A DNA stretch of 64,000 nucleotides from Rhytidiadelphus loreus (lineage: Eukaryota > Streptophyta > Bryopsida > Hypnales > Hylocomiaceae). The notes beneath the pieces are model-generated. The model was not told the DNA's origin. It searched no databases and was given only the letters and a program-made list of their open reading frames with translations. The stretch lies in the NCBI GenBank assembly GCA_947034895.1, contig OX344764.1, forward strand, positions 60,617,348 to 60,681,347, given 5' to 3'. Position numbers and translations under genes: made by a program. Of the stretch, positions 23,615-35,794 are shown piece after piece. The stretch's first letter is position 1; every line of letters starts with the position of its first letter.

Positions 23615-25939
23615 CTAGAGGGTCGGTATATGAGATAGAATCACATCCTCATACCAGTTTTCTAAACCTGTACCTTGCCCTTCCCTCCCCCCTGAAATAA
23701 CTGAATAGCAGACCCACTGAAATTCAATCTTGCCTTGCCTTGATTCCAACCATGACATGCCCGTAAGTTGCAGTTTTCAGGATTTGAGCTGCAAATTATT
23801 CTTTTGCAGTGGACACAAATATCCGGGCCATGGCAACTGGCAAGGCCCCTTTCCAACTCAAAGTGAAACTGGTCAGGAGCAGGGTTCACCAAAAAAAACA
23901 ATTCTTGCTTGCTGCGTTGACTCACTGCCAATCATGGGCCATATCTTACACAATGTCTGAATGTCATTTCCCAACTTCTGAATCCACGTCCACATCCACA
24001 TCTCCCCGTGGCCCCGTTGATTCTCTCGGTGTTTTCTTGATGTGGTTGATCAAGCAATCCGTGTACAACTAGTCTGTATGTTGCTTTCTACCAACTCTAC
24101 GACCGCACACGAATGGTGAGTCAAGAAGTAGGTGCTAAGTTACATGACGCTGCTTGGAGAGGGGTTGGGGCATTCATTTGTTGGGAGGAAGCCGTGTGTG
24201 TCTTCACAATTGATTTGTGCGGTTTCCGTTTACAAAATGTTCAAATGCAAATTGAATTCTCAAAGTGTTTGAAAACAAAAGATAGGAAGATCACTTTTAA
24301 ATAAAATTTATTAAATAATTGTAACTCCTTTAATTTGTCTATATTCATGGAAGGTAACTTAACCAAATTATTGCGTATGATTGAATAAGCAAATTGAGCG
24401 TTGTTCTTATTATTAAATTATCTAATTTTTGGTTGGATCTTATTGGAGGTCAAAAGAGTATTCTAAATTCTCTTCTTACGTATTATTTGGACACCGTGTG
24501 AATAAATTCTCGGGGGGTGCACTTAGTTCTACTATAACAAACCACGTGCGAACAAGTGGTTTCTAATAAACTATAATTTCAACCTAAAATTTTGAACGTT
24601 GTTTAATAATGACTAGAGCTTTCTATTGCCAAAATTTCCAGCTCAAATAAAATATGAAATGATTTCTAGAAGAGGTTGAAAATGAATCAAAATGACATGT
24701 TTTTCAACTCAAGTAATTATAGAGGACACATTTAGATGACCATTGAGTGAATATTCAACTCAAAATGAGCTTTCAATAATGAGTTATTTTTAGGAATTTT
24801 TTGTTTAGTTTTTAGACAATTTTTTCTTATATAATATAGGGGTGTGAAAGTTATTTTTCAGTTCTACAGTGTATCTTTTTGCTTCAAAAATTTGTAACAA
24901 ATTATTATTAAAAAATAAAAATATCAATAATTCAAAACATAAACTTTCAAAGTAAAAAAATCTATTTATATTTTCTTAAATTTTTTTTACTTAAAATTCA
25001 AAAAGTATATAAGGGGTTCAAAGTTTTGTTCGCACGTGGTTTCTAATGGACACTCTAAATGACTCCCCCCCCTAGAATAAATTACAAAATTTCAAAGGTG
25101 CTTAAAATGGTTTTACCAATAAACAACCTTAGGCTCTCATGAATAGAAGCACTACATTTTAGGCAAGAATGTAAGGGAGGTGGTTTTAGAAAAGGGTGAT
25201 GATTAGGTGCAATAAGTGTAGAACATTCTTCATGGTATATATATTCATTGTAGTATAATTTGTGAAGACATTTGATTTCACAATAGCCATTGAAGACTTT
25301 TAAGTAGTTCAATTTCATTGCCATATTTCAAAGAGTACCTACATTTTTTCTCTAATTTTTGAAATTCATGAATGATTTGTAATATTGTAAGACATTTTGG
25401 GCCCATGTTTTCAAAAATAGGCTCATAACTATTCACACATCTAAACAAAAGGCAAACAACTTTTGTGCTACATCACAAATAATACATCTATACTAGACAT
25501 TAATTTTGTACTATCATTTGACAAATCATCCATGTTGAGAAACTACACCTCCAAAAGAGCAAATCATCTAGTGTCCCATGTCTTTTCTCTTATATGATAT
25601 ATGGGTAAATATATGGACATGTTGGTATGTGGTTTTGTATGCAAATACAAATGCAATAACAAAAGTTATTCTATAACTTTTGCAACTCTAAACCTACTCA
25701 TCCATTTTTATATTTTTGATTTTACAAATATATATATATATTCTAAGAAAATAGAGCCTCAAACATGGGACATGAGATATAATACCCCCATCAAGCACTC
25801 TAGAGCTAGGAATATAGAAAATACTCCGCATTATAGGCCACAAAGACCTGATTATGAAGCTTGGCACTGGTTATGGTGCAAGGCACTATAATTTTAAAAT
25901 ATTGTGCCAAGCACTATAATTCAACCGACTGCCACGTGC
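23615..25939. other. Intergenic; GC-richer start (23640-24130), then AT-rich
   Basis: At 23640-24130 base composition approaches that of the gene zones, and several 60-90-codon frames lie on both strands, without motifs or a coherent splice pattern. From 24300 to 25939 the sequence is strongly AT-rich with nothing recognisable. No gene is supported. Confidence 0.35.
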
Positions 25940-26869
25940 TTAACCCTTAAAGGACCGTCACTATAGTCCACCCAAAACGCTCCAAAACTGCTATTTCTAG
26001 TACAAGTACCAAAAATTTGAAAAAAAACTTTTTTTGACATATCTAGCTGTAGGATCTTGTATAATATAGTATCGAAAACATGTGGTAAGAATTTCAGACA
26101 TTTCCACCAGGTGGATTGCAAGATATAAGCATTCAAATTAACTAAAATCATTTTTTTTACCCTGCGAAAAGCAGGGCAGCTGCATTTCACAAGCTCATAT
26201 TTCTATGAAAAAATGATCAAAATGGTGGTGCTTCTTTGGATTTGTTATCCTAGACAAGTTGGCCACATGCATGAAAAATTTCAGATCATTTGGAATAGTA
26301 CAACATATAGGAAAAAAATAGTAAGTAGGTAGTAGTAGAGAATGATTAAAAATACTAAATTATTTACAATTTAAATATGAAATTGAAAATTTCCAATCCC
26401 AATGGTCGAAATGTTGTAATATGTATCTACATCCTACGATTATATTTTTGTCCAAAAATATTGAAAATTGGGTAAGATAAAGGATTTCAAAGTTATTTTA
26501 GAGTAGGAAATCTAAAACTGCCCGCAAACAAAAAATCCTTGTAACTTTTGACTCATTGATCAAAATGGAATGATTCAAAGCTTTTCGTGTATATAAAACT
26601 CTAGAAAATCAATTCCAAATTTTTGTTTCTGAAAAAAGTGATTTTTTCTGATCTGCCCGAACTGCCCTGCTGGAAAAAAAAGTAACATTTTAGGCTATAA
26701 CTTTTGACTCGTATTTCCAAATGTCATGAAATTTGGTGCATATGAAAGATCTTCCTTGCCTCCACATTCTATTGAAATTTCAGCCCCAAATATGAAAATC
26801 TCTACTCGTAGGTACCTGCCCAAAATTTCTATACAACCAAAAAACACAGTCCGGTCCTTTAGGGGTTAA
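25940..26869. repeat. TTAA-flanked element, 925-bp class, opposite orientation
   Basis: TTAA lies at 25940-25943 and 26866-26869, with ends CCCTTAAAGGACCG and CCGGTCCTTTAGGGG. Core length is about 922 bp. The internal order is reversed relative to the 4998 copy: GGCAGTTTTGG-complement near the left end and the ATCAAAATGGAATGAT block near 26560. The minus-strand 89-codon frame at 25921-26190 partly crosses the terminus and is shared only as a by-product of the repeat. Confidence 0.75.
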
Positions 26870-26875
26870 CGCAGC

Positions 26876-26995
26876 AGGAGTCCTCCCTCAAGTTTCCCGT
26901 CATGTGAAGGTCCCGCCCCTCAGGCTCAAGCTCCCACCCTCACCTTCGGGACAGGGCCCTCACATGACGGAAAGCCCTCGAGGGGAGGCCTCCCA
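26876..26995. repeat. GC-rich foldback (hairpin) of about 120 bp
   Basis: The left arm includes GGAGTCCTCCCTC and CCCGTCATGTGAAGG. The right arm includes CCCTCACATGACGG and GAGGGGAGGCCTCCC. Together they give imperfect inverted arms of about 40-45 bp around a 35-base loop. It lies directly beside the right end of the TTAA element and is much more GC-rich than its surroundings. Confidence 0.6.
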
Positions 26996-27117
26996 CTATA
27001 CATATTACTCATTTTCCAAATCTTGAAACCATGAAAACTACATTGACAAACTATGGAACCAAATTGCCAACTAGGAAGTGTTCCATGTCTTATTCTATGT
27101 TGTTATATATAGAATGT

Positions 27118-27225
27118 GGTATGTGGTTACAAATACATTGGTATGTGGTTACAAATACATTGGTATGTGGTTACAAATACATTGGTATGTGGTTACAAAT
27201 ACATTGGTATGTGGTTACAAATATG
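27118..27225. repeat. 22-bp tandem repeat, about five copies
   Basis: The unit GGTATGTGGTTACAAATACA plus TT is repeated nearly without change. A 22-bp period shifts frame at each copy, so the open frame through it (27031-27324) is not evidence of a gene. Confidence 0.85.
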
Positions 27226-27355
27226 GATTTGAAAACTAACATTATCCCATATCTTTTGAAGGTGTCCAAGGCTTATTCTAAGTTCCATACACATAGGGAT
27301 ACACAAATATATATGGATATTTAATTACAAATATAAACATGAAAACCAACATTAT

Positions 27356-27359
<4 letters not shown>

Positions 27360-27403
<44 letters not shown>
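27360..27403. repeat. (TA)n microsatellite
   Basis: About 22 uninterrupted TA units. A shorter (TA)n lies at 33545-33570. Confidence 0.95.
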
Positions 27404-27405
<2 letters not shown>

Positions 27406-28549
27406 AGGACTATGCCTATATTTGTCCAAGAACTTTTAAAACTTCCAATTTTTAATGCATTGAACTAAAAAAACTAAATACTATCTAAAAATATTTGGAA
27501 CTAAACAATATAAATTTTTATTAGAATACAATTGAGGAAATGCAAGGAATTCAATTTTGAAAACTTTGCCCACATTGATCCTAAGGTGACTTTGAAGTTC
27601 TACAGAATGATTTTTCAAACCCATTGGATAAAGTCAATAGACTTTCATTTTTCTTTGACTGAGATTTTTACACTATGCAAGGACGGCAAATTTGAGATTT
27701 TTGACCACTAAAAAATAAACCATATTAGTTATAAGTATTCCAAATTTTAGAATTAGATGAAAGTTGTAGTGTTGTAGTCAACATTGCCCTAAGTTGCGAG
27801 TCATACCCATCACACTTTGGGTTGTATAAATTTTGATTTGCATTTTTTAAACATACAATATAAAATATTGGAGTCTTACAAAGGAGATGCATTTTGCATT
27901 TTGTGTCAAATTTTCAAAAAGACCCATTTAAAATTGACTTTGTAACAAGGTGATTGCTTAAAACTCTCATTCTATTTTTTATTCCGTACTTCTAGGAGAG
28001 TGTGTTTTTTGCCATAACTTTTGGACTATACTTTGAAACAACTCAAAAATCATACATAGGACTACTTCACACTGTATGTTATTTTTATATATTCCAATAA
28101 TACTTCTTTTTTTAAATACACTTTGATTGAATGTCAATTTTTGTATTTTTGTAACTTTTAATATTTTTTCAGATCCCAAAATCAAATCTAGAGTTGGAAA
28201 TTAAGATAAGAATTCATCTATTAAAATTACATAAAATGTAAAAGAGATTTACAAAAAAACCATCAAAGACTCACTACATCTTGCACATAGTCCCAAATGC
28301 ACTTATTTGGGAGCATGTTTTTGCCATTTGGCATAGTCAAGACTCAAGACTAAAGACCACATGCTTGACCACATGCAAGGAGGGAGAAGATTTTACATGG
28401 ATAAAGTTTTGTGGTTTCAAAATGATTGATGATTTCATGTGTGATTAGTTAATGATTACCTAAATTCTAATCAATAAAACATTTTTATTTTTATTATTGG
28501 TAATAATAAAATAAAACACACAAAATAAAATTTATAAGCATTAATTAAT
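27404..28549. other. AT-rich intergenic DNA
   Basis: No supported gene or terminal repeats. The 68-codon minus-strand frame at 27979-28185 lacks motifs. Confidence 0.4.
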
Positions 28550-29225
28550 GAATTTGGACCTTAAATAACTCTTCAATTTTCAAAGGTCAAAATTATGTTC
28601 TTATTATATTATTATATCTTTATTAAAATATTGCATTGGTATGTGATGTGGATGAAGAGACATACAAATAATATGAAGCAACAATCATGGTTATACTACT
28701 CTTGGCTTCATTTCATGGCTTTGGTTGTGTGGGATTATGATTCCTTGGCCAAATCATATCTAAGTGACTCTTCACACCTAGTACATCCTAGATTGGTCAA
28801 TACAAAAATACACTATCACCAAATGGTTGAACCAGTTCCAATCTAAAGGTCTTTACAAGAATAAATAAATTTGGTCTTGAAATAACTCTTCAATTTTCAA
28901 ATGTAAAATTATATTTTAATACTTTTATTAAAATATTGCAATTGTGGCTGATGTGGGTGAAGGAATATACAAATTACATAAAGCAATAGTTGTGGTTGCA
29001 CTCATTTGACTTCATATATTGCATGGCTATTGTCATGTAGAATCATAATTCTATAGACATGCTGTGGTTTCATTTCATTGTTTGAGTCATCTGGCCTTGT
29101 GTCTACAACTTGGCCATAGACTCTATGGCTAAGTTGTATTTAAGTCATTAAATACCTCTTCACATTAGTGCACCCTATATTTGTCAGTACAAAAATTTAT
29201 ATCACCAAAACATATAAACCAATTT
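28550..29225. repeat. Diverged tandem duplication (two units of about 310-360 bp)
   Basis: Ordered matches link 28550-28857 with 28864-29225: AATAACTCTTCAATTTTCAA; 'tattaaaatattgca'; 'gatgtgg(a/g)tgaag'; 'atacaaat'; 'ctatcaccaaa' with 'tatatcaccaaaa'. Many substitutions and small indels separate the units, so the duplication is old. No coding role is seen. Confidence 0.6.
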
Positions 29226-30675
29226 CAAATGTTTTGAATTGAATGAAAGTTTTTTTAACAAATTAAAATTTCAAAAGGTATAAGTTGATCTTTGACTTTT
29301 TTAACTAAAACAAACTAAGATAGATTAAGATAAAATGAAAACTTCTCATTATATGTGACTTGTTTGTAAAAATGTTTCATATTCATTGATGAATAAATCC
29401 AAAATTATTTCTAAAGTATCCAAGAGAAAATTTATGTGATATTAAAATCATTCATAAAGTTGTGACACTTTGTATTCTATTTGTCATATGTCTCAACCTC
29501 AACATTTGATCTACACTACATGATGGGAGTAAACGTTCAACATTCAAACTAGGGGAGCTAAAAGGTATTTTTAAAACAAGGAATGTACATGAGGGGTCAG
29601 TTAAAGGTACTTAACTCCATAAATTTAGATTTTTATAGACCCCTAGCCTTATAGTGGTGGATTAAAATCATAATAAAAAATAAACACACAAAAATTCAAA
29701 GATTATGTGCTTCAATGTGTAAATTATTCAAAAATTAAAAATTTGTTGCTACAAGCTACAATATTCCAAATTAAATTTGAGTACTATTTTCTTGTTTGGC
29801 TTTTAATTTCTATAAAATTTGAAGGCAAAGATGATATTTAAATTCATATATCTCGACTTGTAAATCTAAATCTTTATAAACCTTCTTCATGTACATTTCC
29901 TCCTTGAAGATTTTTCACAATACCACAAACAAAACTATGTGAATTTTCATGAAACTAAGAACATATCAATCAACTTCTGAAAACTTTAATGTATGCATAA
30001 GGTATAACTTTTTTTGTTTTAGCACAAAGATTTACAAATTTTAAAATCTTCTTTCAAATTTGTTTCAAAATGACTTTCAATTAGATGTTGACTGTAAATT
30101 ATATCCAAATAAACAGAGAAATATATATAAGGTGAATTTTTGTACACAAGACCTTATAGCTTATGTCGTTATACTTCTTCTAGATCCAATTTCTTGAAAA
30201 GTTTATATATAGAGTCAAAAGGGTAAAAAGTCTTTAGAATTCTTTTTCCATTACCCGTTCTATATAAGAAAATTAATTAAATTATTTACTAAAGATTTAT
30301 TATATTATGAATTTTTTAAATTAATTTTCTTCATATATAGATGAGATTGTTTTTAGCACTAAATTATTAAAGCAAGTATGATTTCTTACTAAACTTATAC
30401 ATTCAACTATTGTTAAATAAGCCATAAAACAACTTGGTATGGTAGGCATACTAACTAAAAAAATTATCAAGTCATTTTTACAAATAGGTGCCAACAATTA
30501 AACATAGGATCTTCATAAAGTCCATAATTCACAACAAAGTTTCAAAGTACCAAAATTGTGAATTGTCACTTTGTGACTACAATTTTGAGGTACATGTAGT
30601 TTAAAATTTTTCTATATTTTCTTGAAATTTACTAGTATGAGTGTCTCCATGAGTATGGCTATAGGAGACAATTGA
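29226..30675. other. AT-rich intergenic DNA
   Basis: I see nothing that can be annotated; there are no frames of note and no clear terminal repeats. Confidence 0.45.
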
Positions 30676-30830
30676 TTAACCCTCAAAGGATCAAACTACA
30701 TTTTTTGGCAACATAGCGATTTGGGTAGCTCGCTACAAATGGAATTTTTATTTTTTTTCTTTGGAAATTTCACACAACATGTAGAAAAGGTTTTTCTTTA
30801 AGGCCCAACAATTTTTATAACTTTTAACTA

Positions 30831-31552
30831 CAGGCAGTTGCAAGAAACACCTGCCGATTTTCGTTCAAAACGGCCATTTCACTCCTGTTCGTGGATTTTG
30901 GAATAATTTTCTTTTAAATAAAATAAAATATGGATAATGTGTAAAGCATTAAAAAAATGATATGTGCAAAAATTCAGACTTAAATTTTTTTATCTCTAAG
31001 AGTTATGTACGGTCAAAGAGGGTTGAAAAATGGAAGAAAATAGATAGTTTGAAATTTAATTCTTAAAAAATAGTAAGAAAATTCTAAAAAAAAAAGACAT
31101 TTTTCCTAACTTATAGATACTCCTTTTCACCAATTTTCACTATTGGAAAAATAAAATTGTGTTCTCTACACTTGCGCAAAGGTAGTGCTCTTTGAGCACA
31201 TGTGGAGGGTGGACAGTTTACTATTTTTAGAAATCCTTCGGTGAGATTGTGTAACTTTAGTATAAGTCCTTGTATACCAATTTTGGGCTTCAAATTCTTA
31301 TTTTTGGATCAAAAATAGTACTACAAACCCCCAAAATGGCCAAGGTAGACATCCAATCGGGGGCAGTTTAAAAATAGTAAAATAATTTTAAAAAAACCCA
31401 AAAAATTACTCAACATCTGAAACTACCACATGTACCTTCATTTCAAGTTTCATTGAAGATGGACACACGATGCAAAAGTTATGAGCAAAAAACCACCTGT
31501 CTAAGGTCAAGGGGACAAAAAATAGGACAAGTGTTTCTTGCAATCACCCCTG
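30831..31552. mobile_element. Nested terminal-inverted-repeat element of unknown class, about 722 bp
   Basis: The left end reads CAGGCAGTTGCAAGAAACAC. The right end, reverse-complemented, reads CAGGGGTGATTGCAAGAAAC and continues ACTTG. The sister copy at 21150-21190 shows the uninterrupted site, so the insertion point is exact (…acta | catg…). The comparison leaves either no duplication or a 2-bp CA duplication (30831-30832 and 31553-31554), depending on where the termini are drawn. The longest internal frame is about 60 codons and unremarkable. hAT-like CAGG ends were considered, but an 8-bp duplication is absent. Confidence 0.7.
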
Positions 31553-31738
31553 CATGATTAAGAAGTTATTGTATGATATGTAGTTTCATCTCAACCAAGG
31601 TAGCCTATGCATAGTAGAAAAAATCACTTTTTCAAGAAATAAAATTTTGAATTTGTTTTTATAGATTTATACATAGGTAGAAAGGTTTGAATCATTCCAT
31701 TTTTGATAAATGAGATGAAAGTTACAAGGAGTTTTTGT

Positions 31739-31776
31739 TTGTGGGTAGTTTGTGGGTAGTTTGTGGGTAGTTTTGC
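31739..31776. repeat. 12-bp tandem repeat, three copies
   Basis: GTTTGTGGGTAG is repeated three times within the TTAA-family element. The other copies have a single version of this motif. Confidence 0.9.
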
Positions 31777-32354
31777 AATCTCTACTCTATGATAAACTTT
31801 GAAGTCTTTTATTTAACTCAATTTTCAATATTTTGGAATAAAATAAAATAAAAATAAGGTGTACAATTTTTATTACAATATTGCAACCATTAGTATTGGC
31901 ACTTTTCAATTCCATAAAATAAATCGATAACAATTTAGTATTTTGAATCATTCTCTACTCCTTTCTACCTACTATTTTTTCCCCTAAATGTTGTACAATT
32001 CTAAATGATCTAAATTTTTTCAAGCATGTAGTCAACTTGCCTTGAAGAATGAATCCAAAGAAGCATAACCACTTTGGACATTTTTTCATACAAATGTGAC
32101 CTTGTGAAGTGCTATTGCTTGAATTTTTGTAGGGCCCCCCAAAAGATTTTGTCACTTCAAATGCTAATATCTTACAATTTACATGGTGGGAATTTCTGAA
32201 TTTTTTTCCACATCTTTTCAAACCAATTTACTACAAGATCTTATGGTCACATGTGTTCAAACATATATTTTTTCTAAAATTTGGTACTTAAACTAGAAAT
32301 GGCAGTTTTGAAGTGTTTTTGATGAAAACATAGTCAAGGAACTTTAGGGGTGAA

Positions 32355-34027
32355 ACATTCATGTATAGTTTTGTGAGAATCAATTGACAATTGTACTTTT
32401 ACTTGAGGATGTCTCTAAAGGATATACTTCATTCTTTATTTTATAATAATATTGATGAAAATCAATACAATATGCAATATATAAATGTTGATGAAGACAA
32501 TCTAAGTAAAAAAGAATCGAGAAAAGAATCAAGAAGAGTATTTGGCTCCAACTTATGTTATATGGTTGTATTATAAGTCAAATAGTTTGAAGAATAATAT
32601 AAAGTGTGGTAAAGGCAATGATAGTGTGGCAAGTGTGCAAAATGTTCTTGAACATCATTGAAGAAGGGGGGAGATTAAAGAGTTTGAGTGTATGGGTTAA
32701 AGGTACATCAAATCTACAAAAATTTAGTATCTTTATCTTATCTTGGGACATTCTAAATCTTGTAAGGGGCTATACTTGAAACCCCTTTAACTTGTATAAA
32801 CACAACAATTGCGCCAATCAAATTGTACCTACAATAAACCACAAACCAAAAGCAACCGCTACATTTAGAGTCAAATGCTTCTTGAAAAGTTATATCATGA
32901 TGATAATCATATAACATCTCGTATAACATTGAAAGTCTATGAGAGCCAATGGTTGATTTTGCATATATGTGCATGCAATGTTTAAAAAATTCATAATTAT
33001 GCATATGATATCCAAATATTATACATATGCTAAGATGCATAGGACTCCCTTATCAATTTCCAATAAGATTCAATAAAAATGAAATTAGTTGAGAACTATG
33101 ATACATCACTTGATCTATTTATTTTAGATTCAACTATTTTATTATAAGTTGGATTCATGATATTGAATTGAATAATAATCAATCAATTTTAGGACAATTT
33201 CTAATTATTGTGATACCATTGAAATCAATTTTTTCAATGTTTACACAATCAATTGTTATTCTTGTAATTCTTTCTCAAATATCTTCAAAAAAAATTTACA
33301 AATACAGATGTGATTCTATTATACCCACAATTGATATATACAAAATAACCTAGATGTATACCAATATTCTTATTAAAGAAATATAATAACTTTATATTTG
33401 GATATCCTTATGTCTATTTGTATCCATCATATCTACCTACATTGATACCTTTATACCTAAACAATATTGGTCATTATTTATGCTCTATTAGCTTTTAATT
33501 TATCTATTTAAATAAAACTAACTACTAAAGGATTGGAGTACATTTATATATATATATATATATATATATAGTTTTTCCTTGTAATTGCATTGTCCCACAA
33601 AATTGACCACCAACTCTTGGCTTTATATTTTTCCTAATGCTAATTCCAATAGTGAGATTGTTCTAGCAAGTGAACCAAATGCTTTAGAATTTTTTTTTAA
33701 TTGTGAACATTAAAATAAGAAAGGATCCAATGTACATTATTTTAATAAAAAACATTTGGTAAGATTGTCAACAAGCCAAGTTGCTCCATAACTTTCACAT
33801 CACTTACCCAAATGGAATGAAAAAATATAACCTATAAGGAAAAAATATTTCGATTTTTTATTTTTTATTTTTTTCACCCTTGCTTGTTTTTTTTGGTTTG
33901 GATGGCATAACTATTGCTCCCAAGTAGTCATTGAAATAAAAATGATACTTTTAGAAAGCTAATCAATTTTTTTATCTTAAAAAAAAGTGTAAAAAATAAT
34001 GCCAAAAATTGAGATCATAGGATCTTG
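32355..34027. other. AT-rich intergenic DNA with a TTAA-family fragment at its right side
   Basis: From about 33640 to 34027 the sequence resembles the inside of the 272-1171 element (CTAATTCCAATAGTGAGATT, then 'ggcataactattgctcccaagta', then 'gaaagctaatcaattttt'). No TTAA terminus was found at its left, so it is a truncated copy. A (TA)n tract lies at 33545-33570. No gene is supported. Confidence 0.45.
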
Positions 34028-34268
34028 TTAAACCTTAAGAGTCCTCCAAGGGAATTCTTGGGATTTTAGGGATTAAGGCCTAAAACATTTATGTTGTTTT
34101 TGAGTTGAAATTATCACAAAACAAGCTGAAAATAAGGTGGAGTTAACAAATCTCATTTGCAACCTCTAACCATGGGATATTTGACCTAACTTTTAAATCT
34201 ACTTAATTATATCCACAAACTGCAAAGCTTATTTCTTTACTAGCATATCCAAGATCTTTAGGGGTTAA
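34028..34268. repeat. TTAA-family short element, 232-bp class
   Basis: TTAA lies at 34028-34031 (followed by ACCTTAAGAGTCC) and at 34265-34268 (preceded by GATCTTTAGGGG). The core is about 233 bp, the same as the elements at 12103 and 52217. No coding frame is present. Confidence 0.55.
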
Positions 34269-34278
34269 GATCTTTATC

Positions 34279-35155
34279 TTAATCCCTAAAGGACCAACAT
34301 GCATTTTGGGCAACATAGAAATCTTGGGCAAATACATGTGATTGGAGATGTGCATATTTTAGGCTAATATTTTAATAGAAGGTGGAACGAGGAATATCTT
34401 TCATATGTACTAAATTTCATGACATTTGAAAATATGAGTAACAAGTTATGGCCTAATATGTGGTCTCTTTCTCAACCCGGGCAGTCTAGGTAGATAAGAA
34501 AAAAATCACTTTCTTCAACAACAAAAAATTTGTAATTGGTTTTCTAGAGTAATATATATGCAAGAAGCTTTTAATCATTCCATTTTGATTGATGAGTCGA
34601 AAGTTATGAAGAGTTTTAGTTTGTAGGCAAGTTATGGAATCTCTACTCCAAAACAAACTTTGAAGTCTTTTATCCTACTCAATTTTCAATATTTTTTGAA
34701 AAAATAATAATCATAGGATGTAGATTGTGTCATTGCAACCATTGGGATTGACATTTTTCAATTCCATAACAAAACTCTTAACAATTTTGTATTTTGAATC
34801 ATTCTCTACTTCTTTCTATTTACTATTTTTTTCCTATATGTTGTACAATTCCAAATGATGTGAAATTTCTTAAGCATGTAACCAACTTGTCTAGGAAAAA
34901 GAATCCAAATAAGCACCACCATTTTCGACATTTTTTCATAGAAAAGTGAATTGTAAAGCACACGTGCCCTGTTTTTCACAAGGCCCAAAAAATGATTTCA
35001 CTAAATTTGAATGGTTATATCTTTTCTAATTAGTGTACTACAAGATCTTACAGTTTCTTATGTCCAAAATTGTTTTTTTCTTCTAAAAGTTTGTACTTGT
35101 ACTAGAAATGGCAGTTTTGGAGCGTTTTTGTTGAAAACATAGTCAAGGAACTTAA
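34279..35155. repeat. TTAA-family element, 925-bp class, right end lost or replaced
   Basis: The left end is TTAATCCCTAAAGGACC at 34279. Internal blocks match the 4998 copy (GCAACATAGAAATCTTGGG, ATCATTCCATTTTGAT near 34573, GAAATGGCAGTTTTGG near 35106). The right end stops at CAAGGAAC followed by the TTAA (35152-35155) that also begins the next element. The usual CTTTAGGGG is absent. Confidence 0.65.
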
Positions 35156-35794
35156 CCTCTAAATGCCCAAGGCCTATTTTGAGCCTCTTGGAATTTGCTA
35201 TAAATTGAACAAAAATTCAACATTTTGATAAGCAAATCAATTTTTTTAAAGTGTAACCTTACAAATTCAAACTAGACATATTAGAGATGACATAGGAAAA
35301 GAAAACACAACAATATCATTTAAGGATTGAAAGATTATAATGTTTGATCATGAGGGTGTTAAAACTATGAAATCTTTGAGCTCTCTTTTAGCATGTCAAA
35401 TCTAAAAAATTGGTCACCAAAAAAATACAAGGTTGAAGGGCCTAATAAGCATAACCTCAATCAATTTATGGCTTTTGAAAATCTACCCTAGAATTTTTTT
35501 AAATGAATTTCTAGTGTGATTTCTTTTCCAAGATCTAGTGTATTTGAGGTTCATTTCCAAGAGTCCTCAACACTACAAGAAAGTCAAGATTGCAATGGGT
35601 ACGCTTGCATCAAATCTTGAATAGAAAAATCATAATCATTCATTTTCAAAATCAGATTATTGTTGTTAAAACTAGACTTCAAAAAGAACCTTTCAAAAAG
35701 ATAAACTACTAAAAATATCAATTTGGTAAGCTTTTATTTAACTTCAAAGTTTCTTCAACACCACATTTTGGTGCCTCACACATTTAGGGGTTAA
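35152..35794. repeat. TTAA-flanked element, about 635-bp core
   Basis: TTAA lies at 35152-35155 (followed by CCTCTAAATGCCC) and at 35791-35794 (preceded by CATTTAGGGG). It sits at the right terminus of the preceding family member. Its left interior (CCAAGGCCTATTTTGAGCC) resembles the fragment at 59166. No coding frame is present. Confidence 0.65.

Larger units (their letters stand above)
30676..32354. repeat. TTAA-family element, 925-bp class, split by a nested insertion
   Basis: The left end is TTAACCCTCAAAGGATC at 30676. The right end is GGAACTTTAGGGG followed by TGAA at 32351-32354, so one flank base has changed. Excluding 30831-31552, the core is about 947 bp and aligns along its length with the 18767 and 4998 copies (GCAACATAGCGATTTGGG, ATCATTCCATTTTTGAT near 31690, GAAATGGCAGTTTTG near 32297). 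Three copies of a 12-bp unit near 31739 explain part of the extra length. Confidence 0.75.

Noticed and set aside
25921..26190. Minus-strand ORFs recurring in TTAA elements (also near 31955-32221 and 34806-34988)
   Set aside because: They share peptides only because the elements share DNA; they cross element ends, differ in length and contain no transposase motif.
27031..27324. 97-codon ORF with repeated Trp/Tyr motifs
   Set aside because: Created by a 22-bp tandem repeat whose period cycles the frame.
30831..31552. hAT assignment for the nested element, based on CAGG ends
   Set aside because: The empty site in the sister copy shows 0 or 2 bp duplicated instead of the 8 bp expected for hAT.
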